Source: Chara braunii (lineage: Eukaryota; Streptophyta; Charophyceae; Charales; Characeae). From it: a stretch of DNA of 30,018 nt. The stretch covers positions 292,637 through 322,654 of the forward strand of contig BFEA01000542.1 of the NCBI GenBank assembly GCA_003427395.1, in the 5' to 3' direction. Position 1 is the stretch's first letter. Each line of letters begins with the position of its first letter. Both the position numbers and the translations under genes were made by a program. Under the pieces are notes generated by a model. It was given only the letters and a program-made list of their open reading frames with translations, did no database searches and was not told where the DNA came from. Below are positions 10,001 through 19,839 of the stretch, one piece after another.

Positions 10001-10140
10001 AGCACATCCTCACTCAAGCTGTTTGCCAACTAATTCAAGCTTACCTCTAGCCAATGCCCAAAGCAAAGGTAGGCTAATGGTAGAATCTCCCATATTCAGG
10101 GTGGATCGTCAGAGTTGCCACCTGTCAAAATATAATCTAT

Positions 10141-10460
10141 CTCCTTTAAAACTGAGAAAATTTCGGTAGCGCTTCCCGTAGGAAAAATGTCTTTTCAGAA
10201 TTTATATCAACCCAAATATGAAATCAGAAATGGTCTTTGAGTTTCCAAAGTCCAATTTTTGTCTAACTCCCTGAATTAGCAAAAATTTGGACAGCACTCC
10301 CTTTAGAAAAAGGGACTTACCAAATTTGTAGTAACCAATATACGAACTTTAGACAAGCTGAACTTTGGAGCCAAAAATTAACTAACTCCCTGAATTTGTA
10401 GAAATTTCGGCAGCGCTTCCCGTAGAGAAAGTAGTTTACCAAAATTTATACAAGACCAAG
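10141..10460. repeat. Degenerate tandem repeat of about 120-130 bp
   Basis: Three imperfect units share AACTCCCTGAATT (absent in the first), a variable AAAATTTCGG or AAATTTGGAC block, CAGCGCTTCCCGTAG or close variants, and a stretch ending in TTACCAAA(A)TTT. They start near 10150, 10264 and 10386. There is no coding potential. Confidence 0.75.
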
Positions 10461-10740
10461 TATAATAAAAATCCTAGAAAATGCGAGAATTAATCTAAGT
10501 AAAATAAAGTTAGCTTAGAAAATGCAGGAATTGAGACTAACTCCTATCGCTCTAGCACGTGGCGAGCCTCTACAGCAACTACCTGTCAGACTGAAACTCA
10601 GACCAAGTAGTAGCCTCACTCAGTCACATGGAGGCCAATCCACAAAGGTAAGTACTCTCACCAACCCCAAGTTCTTAGCAACCAATAGTTCATGCTCCCT
10701 CTGTGGGTTACCTCTTTATACCCAACTTACATAAGGCATA

Positions 10741-11671
10741 GGTCAGACCACCTGAACTTACAGAACGTGCCCAACTTAGCCAGGCCTAAATTCAGATCAC
10801 CTAAACTTATAGAGCGCAACTGACTTAGCCAAACATACACAAAACAAAAGGCACAACTACTTCTCTCTTCTTTGGGCGTATGAACAAAACACTCTAGTCG
10901 CCCTGAACTGTTTAAATAGCCAAGTTGTATATATCTCTCTGAGCTTAATCTTCAAGGTGAACATAAGGCTGAGCCGCTCAACTTAGAACATTGCTCAGTC
11001 TGCCCTGGTTTACCTTCAGTTATATCTATTACTTATACTCTCTTCAGTTGTGATAAGCTATAGCCAGACTACCTAAACTTATAGAGCAGTCTGACCAGCA
11101 TGTTCTTAGTAGCATAGTAATACAATATAACCAAATTATAACCATTGGGTTCCAACATGTGCGAGGCATTGGGTCAGACTACCTAAACTTATAGAGTGGT
11201 CTGATCCTCTACCAGGTTCGTTCCTCTCTGATCCAGTCTGTGCGAGGCAGCGAGCCAGACCACCTAAACTGATAGAGCGGTCTGCCTCCTGCCAGAATTA
11301 TTCTCTCAGAACAAAATAGGAGAAGGGCTGAACCACCTAAACTTATAGAGCGGTTCAGACCTCCTCGTTCAAAATCAAAGAACTGACAAAATACCCAAGT
11401 AAAACAAGGCAACCCGAGGTACCTTAACTTATAGAGCGCCTTGGGTCTATGAAAATCACTCGCAGGCAAACCCTCACAAGTCAGAGCAGTCAGGTCACCT
11501 AAACTTATAGAGCGTCCTGACTGTCCATGCAATTCACAGCACCGGGTCTCCCCAAACTTATGGGGACTTCCCAGCCTCCAAAGCCATCAGGCCATCTAAA
11601 CTTATAGAGCGGCCTGATGCTCCATGCAAACCAAAATAAACAAAGCGATGGGCTTCCCCAAACTTATGGGG
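10741..11671. repeat. Array of palindromic elements with constant core and covarying arms
   Basis: The core ACCTAAACTTATAGAGC (or a near variant) recurs, and flanking arms are complementary to each other yet differ between copies. Copies: CAGACT/AGTCTG (11065-11093), TCAGACT/GGTCTGA (11174-11204), CAGACC/GGTCTG (11256-11284), CTGAACC/GGTTCAG (11328-11358), CCCGAGGT/GCCTTGGG with G-T pairs (11413-11445), CAGTCAGG/CCTGACTG (11487-11523) and CATCAGGCC/GGCCTGATG (11585-11619). CTGAGC/GCTCAG (10969-10998) has a diverged core. Copies at 10744 and 10792 are decayed. Two copies (11550-11565, 11656-11671) are CCCC-AAACTTAT-GGGG, sharing only the eight-base AAACTTAT, which would be the apical loop in all. 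Spacing from 11174 on is about 72-85 bp. Minus-strand open frames across the array (11209-11532, 11558-11803) are a consequence of the repeat and are not called as genes. Confidence 0.9.
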
Positions 11672-11938
11672 ACCTCCCAGCCTTAACGACCCAATCAAAC
11701 TGCACGCAATACTGTCTTCCTCCCAACCTTCCCCCAGATGCAACCCCTTTTGTTCACAATCTGCTTTCAAGCAATCAACAAGGCTGAAACTGAGGCTGCA
11801 CACACATTCCTTTACTTTAGTCTGACTTATGTCCTGAAGGTCAAACCAAAATCAGAGTACAGGAGTCACGCAATACACTCAGTCAAACCATAGAAAAATG
11901 TACAGATAGGGGTTATAGTTAGGTTTATAAAAAGGAGT

Positions 11939-11963
11939 CAGGGAATTACCACTCAATTCCCTG
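11939..11963. repeat. Perfect 9-bp hairpin, 7-nt loop
   Basis: CAGGGAATT and AATTCCCTG flank ACCACTC. A further stem, GTGGGG/TCCCAC with a CGAACC loop, lies at 12007-12024. Confidence 0.85.
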
Positions 11964-12029
11964 CCTCCAAGGCTCCTCCTGAGTCCCGGCAGAGCTCCCG
12001 CAATCGGTGGGGCGAACCTCCCACAGAGG

Positions 12030-13070
12030 CCTTGGCACGGATTACGGGTTGCAAACCAGCCTACCGCCTTCCTCTTAGAGCCAACATACGAGACTTAGAA
12101 TAAGAAGGGCAGAAAGAGAAGTTTTTGAGACTCTCAGATCCAAGAGAGGTGCACTCAGACTTGCGTGAGAGGGCCTTCAAACCTTCAGCGCTTGACGACC
12201 CCGCAATGGTGGCCAAGTAATAGCCTGGTCAAGCTCAAAGTTAACTGCTGAAAGTAGATTCTTCCGACGAAATCCCAATTCACAGCAGTAGCCCCCCCCT
12301 TCCCTCACGCTGCTCCTTCGCCTTCCTCGACAGTGCTGTGGTCACATGGCTCTAAACGACCGTACTTGTGGCACCACTATTCGGCGACAGTCAATCAGTC
12401 CACTGCAACCGCCTCCATCAATTAAAAGTGGCCATACACACCCCTTCAGACCGAACGCCACAACAATAAACCTGAAGACAACGTGCAACGGCCTACGGCC
12501 GCCAGCAGCAGCTTGCAGCAGTTCGTAACAGCCAGTGGCAGCCAACCAATAACTTATGACAGCCTGCAGCAGCCACGCTAGTAGACTCATGCATTAGCTC
12601 TGTGCGAGCGGCGATGCTCAGCAGCACCACTCAGAACTCAAGGCAGGCGTGACCAGCCTGGGATGATCGAGTCAGTGACATGCTCCGACTGTGTAAAGCG
12701 GAAACGGACTCCCCTCGTATAGGCGGCCGAGTACATCCGCCCGCTGGAGACGTGCACAAGTAGCCACGAGCCCAAGAAAACATAATAACAAGATCAATAG
12801 CCACAACCTCGATGACAGGCGCGAGTCCGAACGCAGAGCAGTGGCATCCTGACTCCACCACTTACGACATGTGCCGAGTAAAGGAATGAACGTTCCTCCA
12901 TAACACGACCTGCTATACCACCAGGTTCTGCTCTCTACGTGCGTGAGCACAAACTTAGTACTACGGCTGGATTCTCGGCTCCTTCTGCACTGCTGGTTCT
13001 CACGAGCAATTGCCCTGTATACACACAGCACGGCGCGGTGCTAGATCTTAGCGGAGGTGATCCCCCCCTC
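12030..13070. other. No gene recognised
   Basis: Only short, overlapping open frames without motifs are present. A CAG/GCAG-rich stretch lies at about 12490-12580. Confidence 0.5.
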
Positions 13071-13074
13071 GCTA

Positions 13075-13540
13075 CTCCGTTCGTTAGGATGAGCAAATTC
13101 AAATGAATCTATAGTCAGAATATGAAGATATACATTGCCCGCCAGTCATGTGCTCCCGTTGAACCCTTCGGCCACAGGTAAGTCTCCAAACCCGCCACTG
13201 GCTTTACGCTACGTCCATCGATAGGATGAGTAAATCAAACGGATCTTTCGCTAGAACCGCGGAAAGACACATGCATGGCTGGGCTGCTCAGCATTCTTTT
13301 CTGCACAGGCAAAACGAAAGTGAATCTTCCGCGGTAACATGGGGGTATACACTACCTTCCAGCGATGCGCGCAAAGAATCGAGAGAGGCTACTTTCCACG
13401 ATAGGATGAGCAGCGCACCGACCTAAAGGTACGCCTCCGACCCCGCGCTGGCTCCTCACTACTTCCATTAATAAGGTGAGCAAAATCGAATGAATCTTCC
13501 GATAGAACGCGGGTAGGTTCATTCCCCTTTCTCCTAGTCA
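13075..13540. repeat. Degenerate tandem repeat around a TAGGATGAGC motif
   Basis: ATAGGATGAG or a near variant (GTTAGGATGAGCAAAT, GATAGGATGAGTAAAT, GATAGGATGAGCAG, AATAAGGTGAGCAAAA) occurs near 13085, 13222, 13400 and 13470. It is usually followed by a GAATCTTCCGxTAGAACxCGGG block. A second shared block, AGGTAAGTCTCC or AGGTACGCCTCC followed by CCCGCxxTGGCT, lies at about 13176 and 13427, giving a larger period of about 251 bp. There is no coding signal. Confidence 0.7.
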
Positions 13541-14248
13541 TCCCGACGCGCAGCTCATAAGCCACGTAATGCCGAATCTGCTACTCTAGAGCCCAAACAA
13601 AGGCCGCCATTGGATTCGCCAGCTGCCAAAACCCCAGTTTAGCCTCGTTGCTCACTCGTCTTCATCAAGGAACGGGAGAACAACGAGACTTTAGCTCCCG
13701 CCATCTCTCCCCTCCGCCATCTCCCGCGCAGCACTAATCTCACATAAAACCGACACCAGAAGTTGATCCGCCCTTTTTGAAAACCCCCGCCTCAAATCCT
13801 TGCTCGCTCGATTCCACTTAGGAATGAGCGCAGTAGGATCTTCTCCCTTTTGCCATATCCCACTCACCTTCTACATGCACCTGGCGCAGATCCCGCCCAG
13901 GTTCACTCGTTCGTTCTTGCCACCCCACCGGATCCGTTCTCCCTGCCCTCCGCTACTTGGCCCGAGCGACCGTCACCGCTCTACTTTACTGCTCGCCACT
14001 GGTCCCCCCCCACTGTCTGTCCGCCCCTTCCAAGTCCGGCATACGGCGGCCCTTCTTAGACAAGGCGCTGAGACAGCGCTTCCGCATGGCTTCCGCAGGA
14101 ATCGATGAATGGTTGGGCGCTGCTCCTCGATTTATACTTCGGAGGCTCGCCGGTTTGCCCCTTTCCCCTCTCAAGGCTGTTATCCTCCTCCTAGGGTCAA
14201 GTTGCGAAATAACTCGGTCGCGGGTTGCGTCCGGATGCGTTCGCGGTC
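13541..14248. other. No gene recognised
   Basis: C/T-rich on the plus strand with overlapping short frames. A short stretch near 13822-13845 (GCGCAG followed by ATCTTCTC) recalls U6 snRNA, but it is too short and altered to call. Confidence 0.4.
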
Positions 14249-14249
14249 C

Positions 14250-14316
14250 CAATTTTTCGCAGAGGCCGTGCTAATCTTCTCTGTATCGTTCCAATTTAAC
14301 AGATGTCCCAAAGGAC
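14250..14316 (-). pseudogene. U6 snRNA 5' half, probable pseudogene
   Basis: On the minus strand the sequence reads as the 5' stem-loop of U6 (GTCCTTTGGGAC), then AAATTGGAACGATACAGAG, then AAGATTAGCACGGCCTCTGCG. These are the conserved central blocks of U6, including the ACAGAG box that pairs with the 5' splice site. Soon after TCTGCG the match is lost, so the U2-pairing and 3' region is missing or scrambled. No plant-type upstream element or TATA box is evident at the expected distance to the right. U6 is the catalytic-core RNA of the spliceosome; this copy is most likely a truncated retrocopy. Confidence 0.75.
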
Positions 14317-14451
14317 CCCGACCGCAGTGGTAAGCGCCCTACGACGCTCCCAAAGGCCGATCCTCCCTTTTCTCCTCCGTCGCAAGTACGCAGCTCATTT
14401 CCCATCCTGATTCATTCCTAGCACGCGAGTCCTGTGCAGCGACTACACAGG

Positions 14452-14546
14452 TCCCCCTCCCCCGATCTATGCGTATCACCATTGCGCAGGGGCCATCCGG
14501 ATCTTCGCTGTATCATGCCAAATCTTGGTAGATATTCCGAAGGGCC
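14452..14546 (-). pseudogene. U6 snRNA-like copy, diverged full length
   Basis: The minus strand aligns along most of U6. The 5' end resembles GGCCCTTCGGAATATC, a region matching ATACAGCGAAGATC follows, then GGCCCCTGCGCAATGGTG and ATACGCATAGATCGGG at the 3' side. Many substitutions occur, and the ACAGAG box reads ACAGCG, so it is very unlikely to be functional. It lies about 140 bp from the better-preserved U6 fragment in the same orientation, which suggests a local duplication or repeated use of the site. Confidence 0.65.
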
Positions 14547-15772
14547 TGCACAAGGCAGTGCCCCACGACAGTTCAAATTCCACTTGGCCTTTTCACCGGG
14601 CCTGCTGACGGGGGGAAAAACACCACCCTCAGGCAGGCCTGGACGCCCTGCCTCTGCCCCGTCGTAACTCCCTTTCCCGGGGTCGAACTCGGCCCGTATT
14701 TCAACAGTCCATAACTGTACTCACCGCTCTAAGCCCATGGTCCGACAGCCCGGACTCGGGACCGGTGTCGGAACCTTAGCGGGGTCTATGAATAAAGGCA
14801 GGGGACAAAATAGCGATATAAACTAAAACAAAATCAATACCATCAAAAAAATTAGGTCGCGCGCGGATCCCACTGGCACTCCTTTGGCTTTGCAACGCGG
14901 GCCCGCTATCGAGCTCCCCAACAAAACAAAAGGGGGATAATCCCGCAGGACCCTCAACCCTTTCGCTTCTCACCGCTCCATTGCTCCCAGACTGTCATTC
15001 GCTGGCCTCGATCCCCATACCTCCATGGTAACAATCCAATATCGTTACCTATAGGGCTAGGCCCAAGCCTGAGACAGCCAAGCGAGGATTTCAATATGAC
15101 GTGGTACCGCGCGGCGCCCAGGCCTGGGAAGAACAGCCCAAGCCTCTCCCTCCTCTTCAACCGTGCGCGCGGCCGCTGAGTACCCACGCCGTTTTGTACA
15201 TGTCGCGTCGCGGCCACCATTCACACCTTTCGACATGCCGAGCCTTCCGCCAACCGAAACGTGGTAGACAACAATTCGAACCTTCTAATCCTTAGCTTAA
15301 TCAGTAAACAAAAATCAAGCCGGATGGTTATACCGGCTTCGCAATTAATTTTAAACAAGAAATCACATGCGCGCCTTAAAACTGTGCGCCCACTCACCCT
15401 TCCTACTCAGACAATCCTTAGCCTGCGTGCGGACGATCCCCACATTTTTCGCACGGGCACTCAAAATTCCAAGTTAACCAAGCCTCCCAGTCGCTTGCAA
15501 AAATCAGGGCGGATATACCTTGTAAGGGTATTCGCGCCGACAACGCATCTCATTGGACGGAGGTGGGCATCCTTACAGTCCCCACTCGGAAACTACCAGG
15601 CCGTCGAGATCCTATCTATTCGACGACCGTACTGTGTCACTCGAGGCCACACGTGATCGAAATCCTGAACGAAGTGGTAGAATACTTGGCTAATGGGTCC
15701 AGGCCCCTGGCCAAAACTCCAAACATACATTCCTCCTCCCCAACACATCCCTCCGCCGCAAAAAAAAAAAAA
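14547..15772. other. No gene recognised
   Basis: Open frames are short and lack motifs. The stretch ends in a run of A that borders the sequence gap. Confidence 0.5.
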
Positions 15773-15907
15773 NNNNNNNNNNNNNNNNNNNNNNNNNNNN
15801 NNNNNNNNNNNNNNNNNNNNNNNNNNNNNNNNNNNNNNNNNNNNNNNNNNNNNNNNNNNNNNNNNNNNNNNNNNNNNNNNNNNNNNNNNNNNNNNNNNNN
15901 NNNNNNN
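15773..15907. other. Assembly gap (135 N)
   Basis: N run bordered by A-runs on both sides (about 13 A to the left and 27 A to the right), so the gap probably falls in a long poly-A tract. Open frames that span it are not real. Confidence 0.99.
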
Positions 15908-16137
15908 AAAAAAAAAAAAAAAAAAAAAAAAAAACAACAACGGTGAACGCGGAAGGTTTATACTTCGCAACGGCAAAAAAAACACACGCCCTGCAAATAT
16001 ATCACGGCGTGAGTTTGAAACGGTGAATTGGGTAGAAAAGAACCAGTTGGGCTTTTTTCCCCCCTTTCTTTCTTTCCCCATCTGACAACGTGGCCCACCA
16101 CTGTAGTTACGACACCCGACCTGACACCTGTCCATCT

Positions 16138-16530
16138 GACTAGGGGTGATAGGAGGAGGAGAGGCGGAGCTCGGAGCCATAGATCTCATGGAGTCCACGC
16201 GAGAAATGAGATGTAAAGCGGGGATCGCGGTCAAAGACGATGCTAGTGGGAAGACCGTGATGGATGGCAATACGATTGAAGTATAGGGAGGCGATGTCTT
16301 TGGCTGAACTAGCATACTTGCAAGGGAGGAAGTGAGCATGCTTAGTCAACCGACAGACAACGACGAAGATGGCGTCGTGGCCTCATGGGGTAGGGGGACG
16401 AAGAGGGCTAATGAAGTCCATGGAAACAGAAATCCAACGCTGAGTAGGAATGGGTAAGGGTTGGAGAAGGTCATAGGGGGGATGGTTGGGAATGTTGGTC
16501 TCCTGGCAGATCCTGCATTCGAACTCTGCA
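16138..16530 (-). pseudogene. Ty3/gypsy integrase fragment
   Basis: The minus strand encodes the end of the integrase HHCC zinc finger (CRICQETN, about 16515-16495), a PLPIPTQRW linker, the first catalytic block SMDFISPL (about 16425) and, after an in-frame stop, VVVCRLTKHAHFLPCK. It then continues with HGLPTSIVFDRDPRFTSHF, carrying the second catalytic Asp, and SSSYHP. A TAG at 16140-16142 stands where a Gln is expected (YHP.SDGQ). The sequence diverges soon after, before the catalytic Glu is reached. Integrase joins element cDNA to host DNA. This piece belongs to a different lineage from the gypsy element at 23680-29169, since it has canonical DRDPRFTS and SSSYHP rather than DRDVRFTS and MTSGNHP. 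Confidence 0.88.
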
Positions 16531-16793
16531 CCTGTTTTCTTTGTCGGCGCGTGCTTTTTTTGCTCATTCGATACCCCGAAGTGACATCAATGTACTTGCC
16601 CCCCAAACAAGACCTTGTGGCCAATCACAGACATTCTTTCACAAAGACAGCCTGTGCTCTAAAGCACGGCAAGTAATTAGGCCATGTATAATAAACAAAA
16701 CAACCAGCAAAACATCCGTCCACAAAGGAAGAATAGCTTGCGAAGCCCGATCCAAACCACTCAAATCTGCTGGGATAGACAGTTAGAAAGACC

Positions 16794-17334
16794 GCACATG
16801 AGTGTTCCAACCATTGATAGTCATACGACAAGCGTACGACAAGATAGACGAAGGTGAGAATAAGAGGAGAAAAAAAAGCAGACGACTAAGATAAGTAAAT
16901 CCGAGCACAGGTGCACATCGTTACGAAAGAAAATAGTGAAAACAACGATGTAGTACGGCGCGACTCGACGCTACGTTTCGACCAGTCGCCAACTGGTCAT
17001 CGTCAGGGGTCAACTCCTGGCTACAAATGATGAAAAACTGTAGACGTACTGCTCAAGTACTACGTGAGAATGCCGGTTCACTATAGTGAATGGAAAATAG
17101 TCAAAGTGAAACTTCAAGAATACTAGATAGCGTAAATCAGAAGGCCCTAGAAACGAGCTGCAGAATTCTTTCAGAAAGTCGCAAGCGTACCGGTAGACCC
17201 TCATTCGTTGATCCGTTCTGCCGAAAACTCAAGAACTTAGTGCCCAATCAACAGGCCTGCTGAAGGGCCTCTGAAAGGCCTTGTCTGCCATTACCAATTT
17301 GTCAAACATCCTACCCATCTGTCCCACAACCCAT
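16794..17334 (-). repeat. PLE terminal direct repeat, 3' copy (pLTR)
   Basis: This 541-bp segment is repeated at 22031-22571 in the same orientation, with scattered substitutions and no net length change (constant offset of 5237). It starts GCACATGAGTGTTCCAACCA and ends CCCACAACCCAT. It lies just downstream of the RT and directly abuts the left target duplication. Confidence 0.95.
16975..17006 (-). ncRNA. Hammerhead-ribozyme-like core in 3' terminal repeat
   Basis: The minus strand reads CTGACGA, then a hairpin GACCAGT-TGGCG-ACTGGTC, then GAAAC. This is the order CUGANGA, helix II, GAAA of the type I hammerhead core, a self-cleaving RNA known from PLE terminal repeats. A possible helix III/cleavage strand is TACGTC about 45 nt upstream, pairing with ACGTA after GAA. 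Helix I is not convincingly formed in my reading, so activity is unproven. Confidence 0.5.
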
Positions 17335-17339
17335 TGAAA

Positions 17340-18341
17340 CGTCTAGAGAAATTACGAGAAATTACTGAGAATATTGTCAAAATAATAATCCGGGAACCGT
17401 CTAATTCTACTAATCTATATCTTCAAGGTGACAAGAAAACGGATTTCAGCCTCTGGCATACTGTTCATGGACTTGGCCCTGTGGAGGAAGGATGCTATCA
17501 CAACCATTTTCTGCTGTTTGGATGAATAAGAGTCGAAATCCTGCAAGCTCTGAAATACTATGCCATCGTTCAAGATGCATCTCTTATTTTTATGGGTAAC
17601 AGCACACAGAACCTTGGATGGACAATGAAAAACCTTGATTACACAGCCCAGATAATCCCAGACGTCGCTATTGCTAATTCTCTCTAGAGTCAGATTGTCG
17701 TCGTAACACTGACTGAATTGCTCAATCATATGAAAGGCCTCCCATCTTGAAATAATACACCGTTTGTCGTACTTGACGAATACCGAAACGTCATCAATGA
17801 GCCGTACACCTGCAAACAGTTTGTTCCTGTCACCTAAGAACCTGAGAAAACAAAACTCGTTATAGATGCACAGCCAAGGCCGGACTAGCCGGTTTTCCCA
17901 TTGGAATTCCCACTCTTTGCTGCAAAACAATCCCCATGCACATTGTAAACGTATTTGTTAAGTCAAAGGCCACGAAACTAAGCAACTTGGAGAAGCTAAC
18001 GGCCTTCCATCCCTCCTGTGTTTTCATTGCTTGACCATGGCACCTTTGCCTCTTCGCTTAACCCAAACTTTGTCGTGACCTTGTTCTTCGTACAGAAACA
18101 CCAACCATTCTAAAGCGTTAAGAATGACGTTATGAGGTAAATTGGCAAACATTTGTTTCACGTCGAAACTTGCAGTGACCACTTCTTCAAAAGAGTCAAC
18201 AAATTGATTAAACTTAGCTAGTCTCGGAAGAAGATCACCAGGCGACTTGAGATTAAGATTACTATTCTCCGGAAGAGACCAGAGCAGGCAATTGATTGTT
18301 TTGGACGTAAGTCTACTGAGACTGGCAAGAGGGTCGGACTA
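17340..18341 (-). pseudogene. PLE reverse transcriptase domain, frameshifted
   Basis: The RT is read across several frames. The first conserved block (MPKHKDVQRWRPI) ends the preceding 457-codon frame at about 18340. A frame shift then gives TASFDVKQMFANLPH (about 18145-18190), which is motif A with its catalytic Asp. A second shift and stop lie near 18022-18030, leading to GIPMGKPASPALA (about 17872-17912), motif B. A third shift near 17865-17880 leads to the 171-codon frame 17415-17930 with RLIDDVSVFV (motif C; the two Asp codons at 17790-17795), YLGCVI, and a thumb-like helix with SSKQQKM. The enzyme would reverse-transcribe the element RNA at the nick made by GIY-YIG. Every motif is recognisable, so the lesions are probably recent. 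Confidence 0.88.
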
Positions 18342-19712
18342 GGAGGGGCAGATTGGTCTCCATCGCTGCACGTCTTTATGTTTCGGCATCTCATAAGCCT
18401 TCCCCAACTGACAACTATAGTCCCATTGTGCAAACGTGTGGAACTTCTTCGAAAAATATTCTTTCTTGACGCCTTGTATGACCATGTGTTCACTTCTATC
18501 AATTTTAACAAACCCATCATTTTGGAGAAACAATGTATTTAATCCACCTAAATAGACTGTGGGGCAGCATACAAAGGAATCTCCGGGATTGTGATCAACA
18601 ACGCAGACCACCAGACCTTCAAACTTAACCTTCCAATCTTTGACAATGTTACAGTCGGTGTCGTGAAAATGACCATGATCCTTCTTCTCGGAAAAACAAC
18701 TTACCGAGTCAATAGTCGGGATCTGGAAATGCGAAGTGTCGTTTTGGACGGTACAAAGAGATTGAATGATAAAATTAGACAGAGCGGTTATGTTGGCGCG
18801 TAAGTTAGGGTAAGAGATATTACAAGAGTTCTTGAGGATGGGAGGGACCGACAAGGATGACAGTCTACATGCAATATGCCCATTAGTATAGGAAAATAAA
18901 AGTGGCGCAGGAGGGTCGGGTGATGGTGAAGAAAGGGGGAGGGGAGGGGGGTTTGATGAAAAAGACACAGAGGCAGAAGGATCTGGGAGGGAAGACGAGG
19001 AGTACTGTATAGAATGAGTAGAAGGAAGAACAGATCCAACAGGTCGAGAGAACGAATTACACGAGCATTGAAGAGAAGTGAGTCTAGCTACTTTCCTAAA
19101 GTTATGAATATAGTCGGCCACTGTTTTATTCTTAGGAGACACAATTTTCAATCTCCTACTAATGATATCCCGTAAAGGATTCCTGACTGCCGAACCCCGA
19201 ATGACTCTAACGCATACTTTCTCGAGTTTCGATCGAGACAACCTTGCATCATAAGGAACCCGAACAACCGGTTTCACTCGGATGTTAAACTTGAACTTTG
19301 CACGAAAAACCCGTGACAAAACAGCTCGTAGGGTATTCCTACTCTCTTTCTTCGAAAAGGAACAAATTGCAGAATAATCGCTCAACAGTTCGTCAAAATC
19401 TTTCTTATAAAACTCCTTTCGTGACGCGGGACATGCAAGCAGAGGAATAAGAGTTCTCTTTCTTTCCAAAAACTTAGAACAGAACTTGGTCAACCCAACA
19501 AACTCTAAATCCCTCGCAGAACTGAGCCATTTTCTCGCGGATTTCAACAGACACGTTCCTAACTCGCACTTCACTACAGTAGAACCGTAAATCCTCCTTA
19601 TCCATTTATCACAAAGAATAGATCCTCCCGAACACTTGACTCGAAAATTGACAATCCCCTTGTCAAAGGCAACATCTAGGACTTTATTTAGCGAAAACGA
19701 AGAAAAAAACAA
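18339..19712 (-). CDS. PLE ORF2 middle part: CxC spacer and start of RT
   Basis: A 457-codon open frame joins the GIY-YIG part to the RT. Residues 1-210 are basic and Ser/Arg-rich. A CSC motif at residues 216-218 is followed by a low-complexity Ser/Pro segment (about 220-275). From about residue 368, LVVCVVDHNPGDSFVCCP resembles the region where Penelope RTs carry the DKG motif. Residues 442-454 (MPKHKDVQRWRPI) are the first RT block. A CxC motif between GIY-YIG and RT fits what I recall of Chlamys-type elements. The frame does not begin with ATG; its 5' side is cut from the GIY-YIG frame by a stop and a shift in a T-run at about 19700-19712. It is therefore a fragment of a larger polyprotein, not a separate gene. 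Confidence 0.8.
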   Translation of the reverse strand: MFFSSFSLNKVLDVAFDKGIVNFRVKCSGGSILCDKWIRRIYGSTVVKCELGTCLLKSARKWLSSARDLEFVGLTKFCSKFLERKRTLIPLLACPASRKEFYKKDFDELLSDYSAICSFSKKESRNTLRAVLSRVFRAKFKFNIRVKPVVRVPYDARLSRSKLEKVCVRVIRGSAVRNPLRDIISRRLKIVSPKNKTVADYIHNFRKVARLTSLQCSCNSFSRPVGSVLPSTHSIQYSSSSLPDPSASVSFSSNPPPLPLSSPSPDPPAPLLFSYTNGHIACRLSSLSVPPILKNSCNISYPNLRANITALSNFIIQSLCTVQNDTSHFQIPTIDSVSCFSEKKDHGHFHDTDCNIVKDWKVKFEGLVVCVVDHNPGDSFVCCPTVYLGGLNTLFLQNDGFVKIDRSEHMVIQGVKKEYFSKKFHTFAQWDYSCQLGKAYEMPKHKDVQRWRPICPS

Positions 19713-19839
19713 AAGAAGCTCCGATTTTTAACAAGGATGAAGATTTCCCTGTGTTGCTTCGTACCTGAACGCAAATACGTTGCTTCTTACCACGTTCCTT
19801 TTTGCCAAGCTGACACTTCCTATTCGCATTGCACCTAGA

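Noticed and set aside
10741-11671. CRISPR array
   Set aside because: The spacing is only roughly regular, the repeat includes its variable arms, and the context is eukaryotic.
11209-11803. Minus-strand open frames with repeated RSISLG-type blocks
   Set aside because: The protein repeat is the translation of the palindromic DNA array; the arm covariation is explained by base pairing, not by protein conservation.
13822-13845. Third U6-like copy
   Set aside because: Only two short blocks match; too little to distinguish from chance.
15593-16339. 248-codon frame across the N run
   Set aside because: It spans 135 undetermined bases and poly-A/T; its right part is antisense-frame noise over the integrase fragment.
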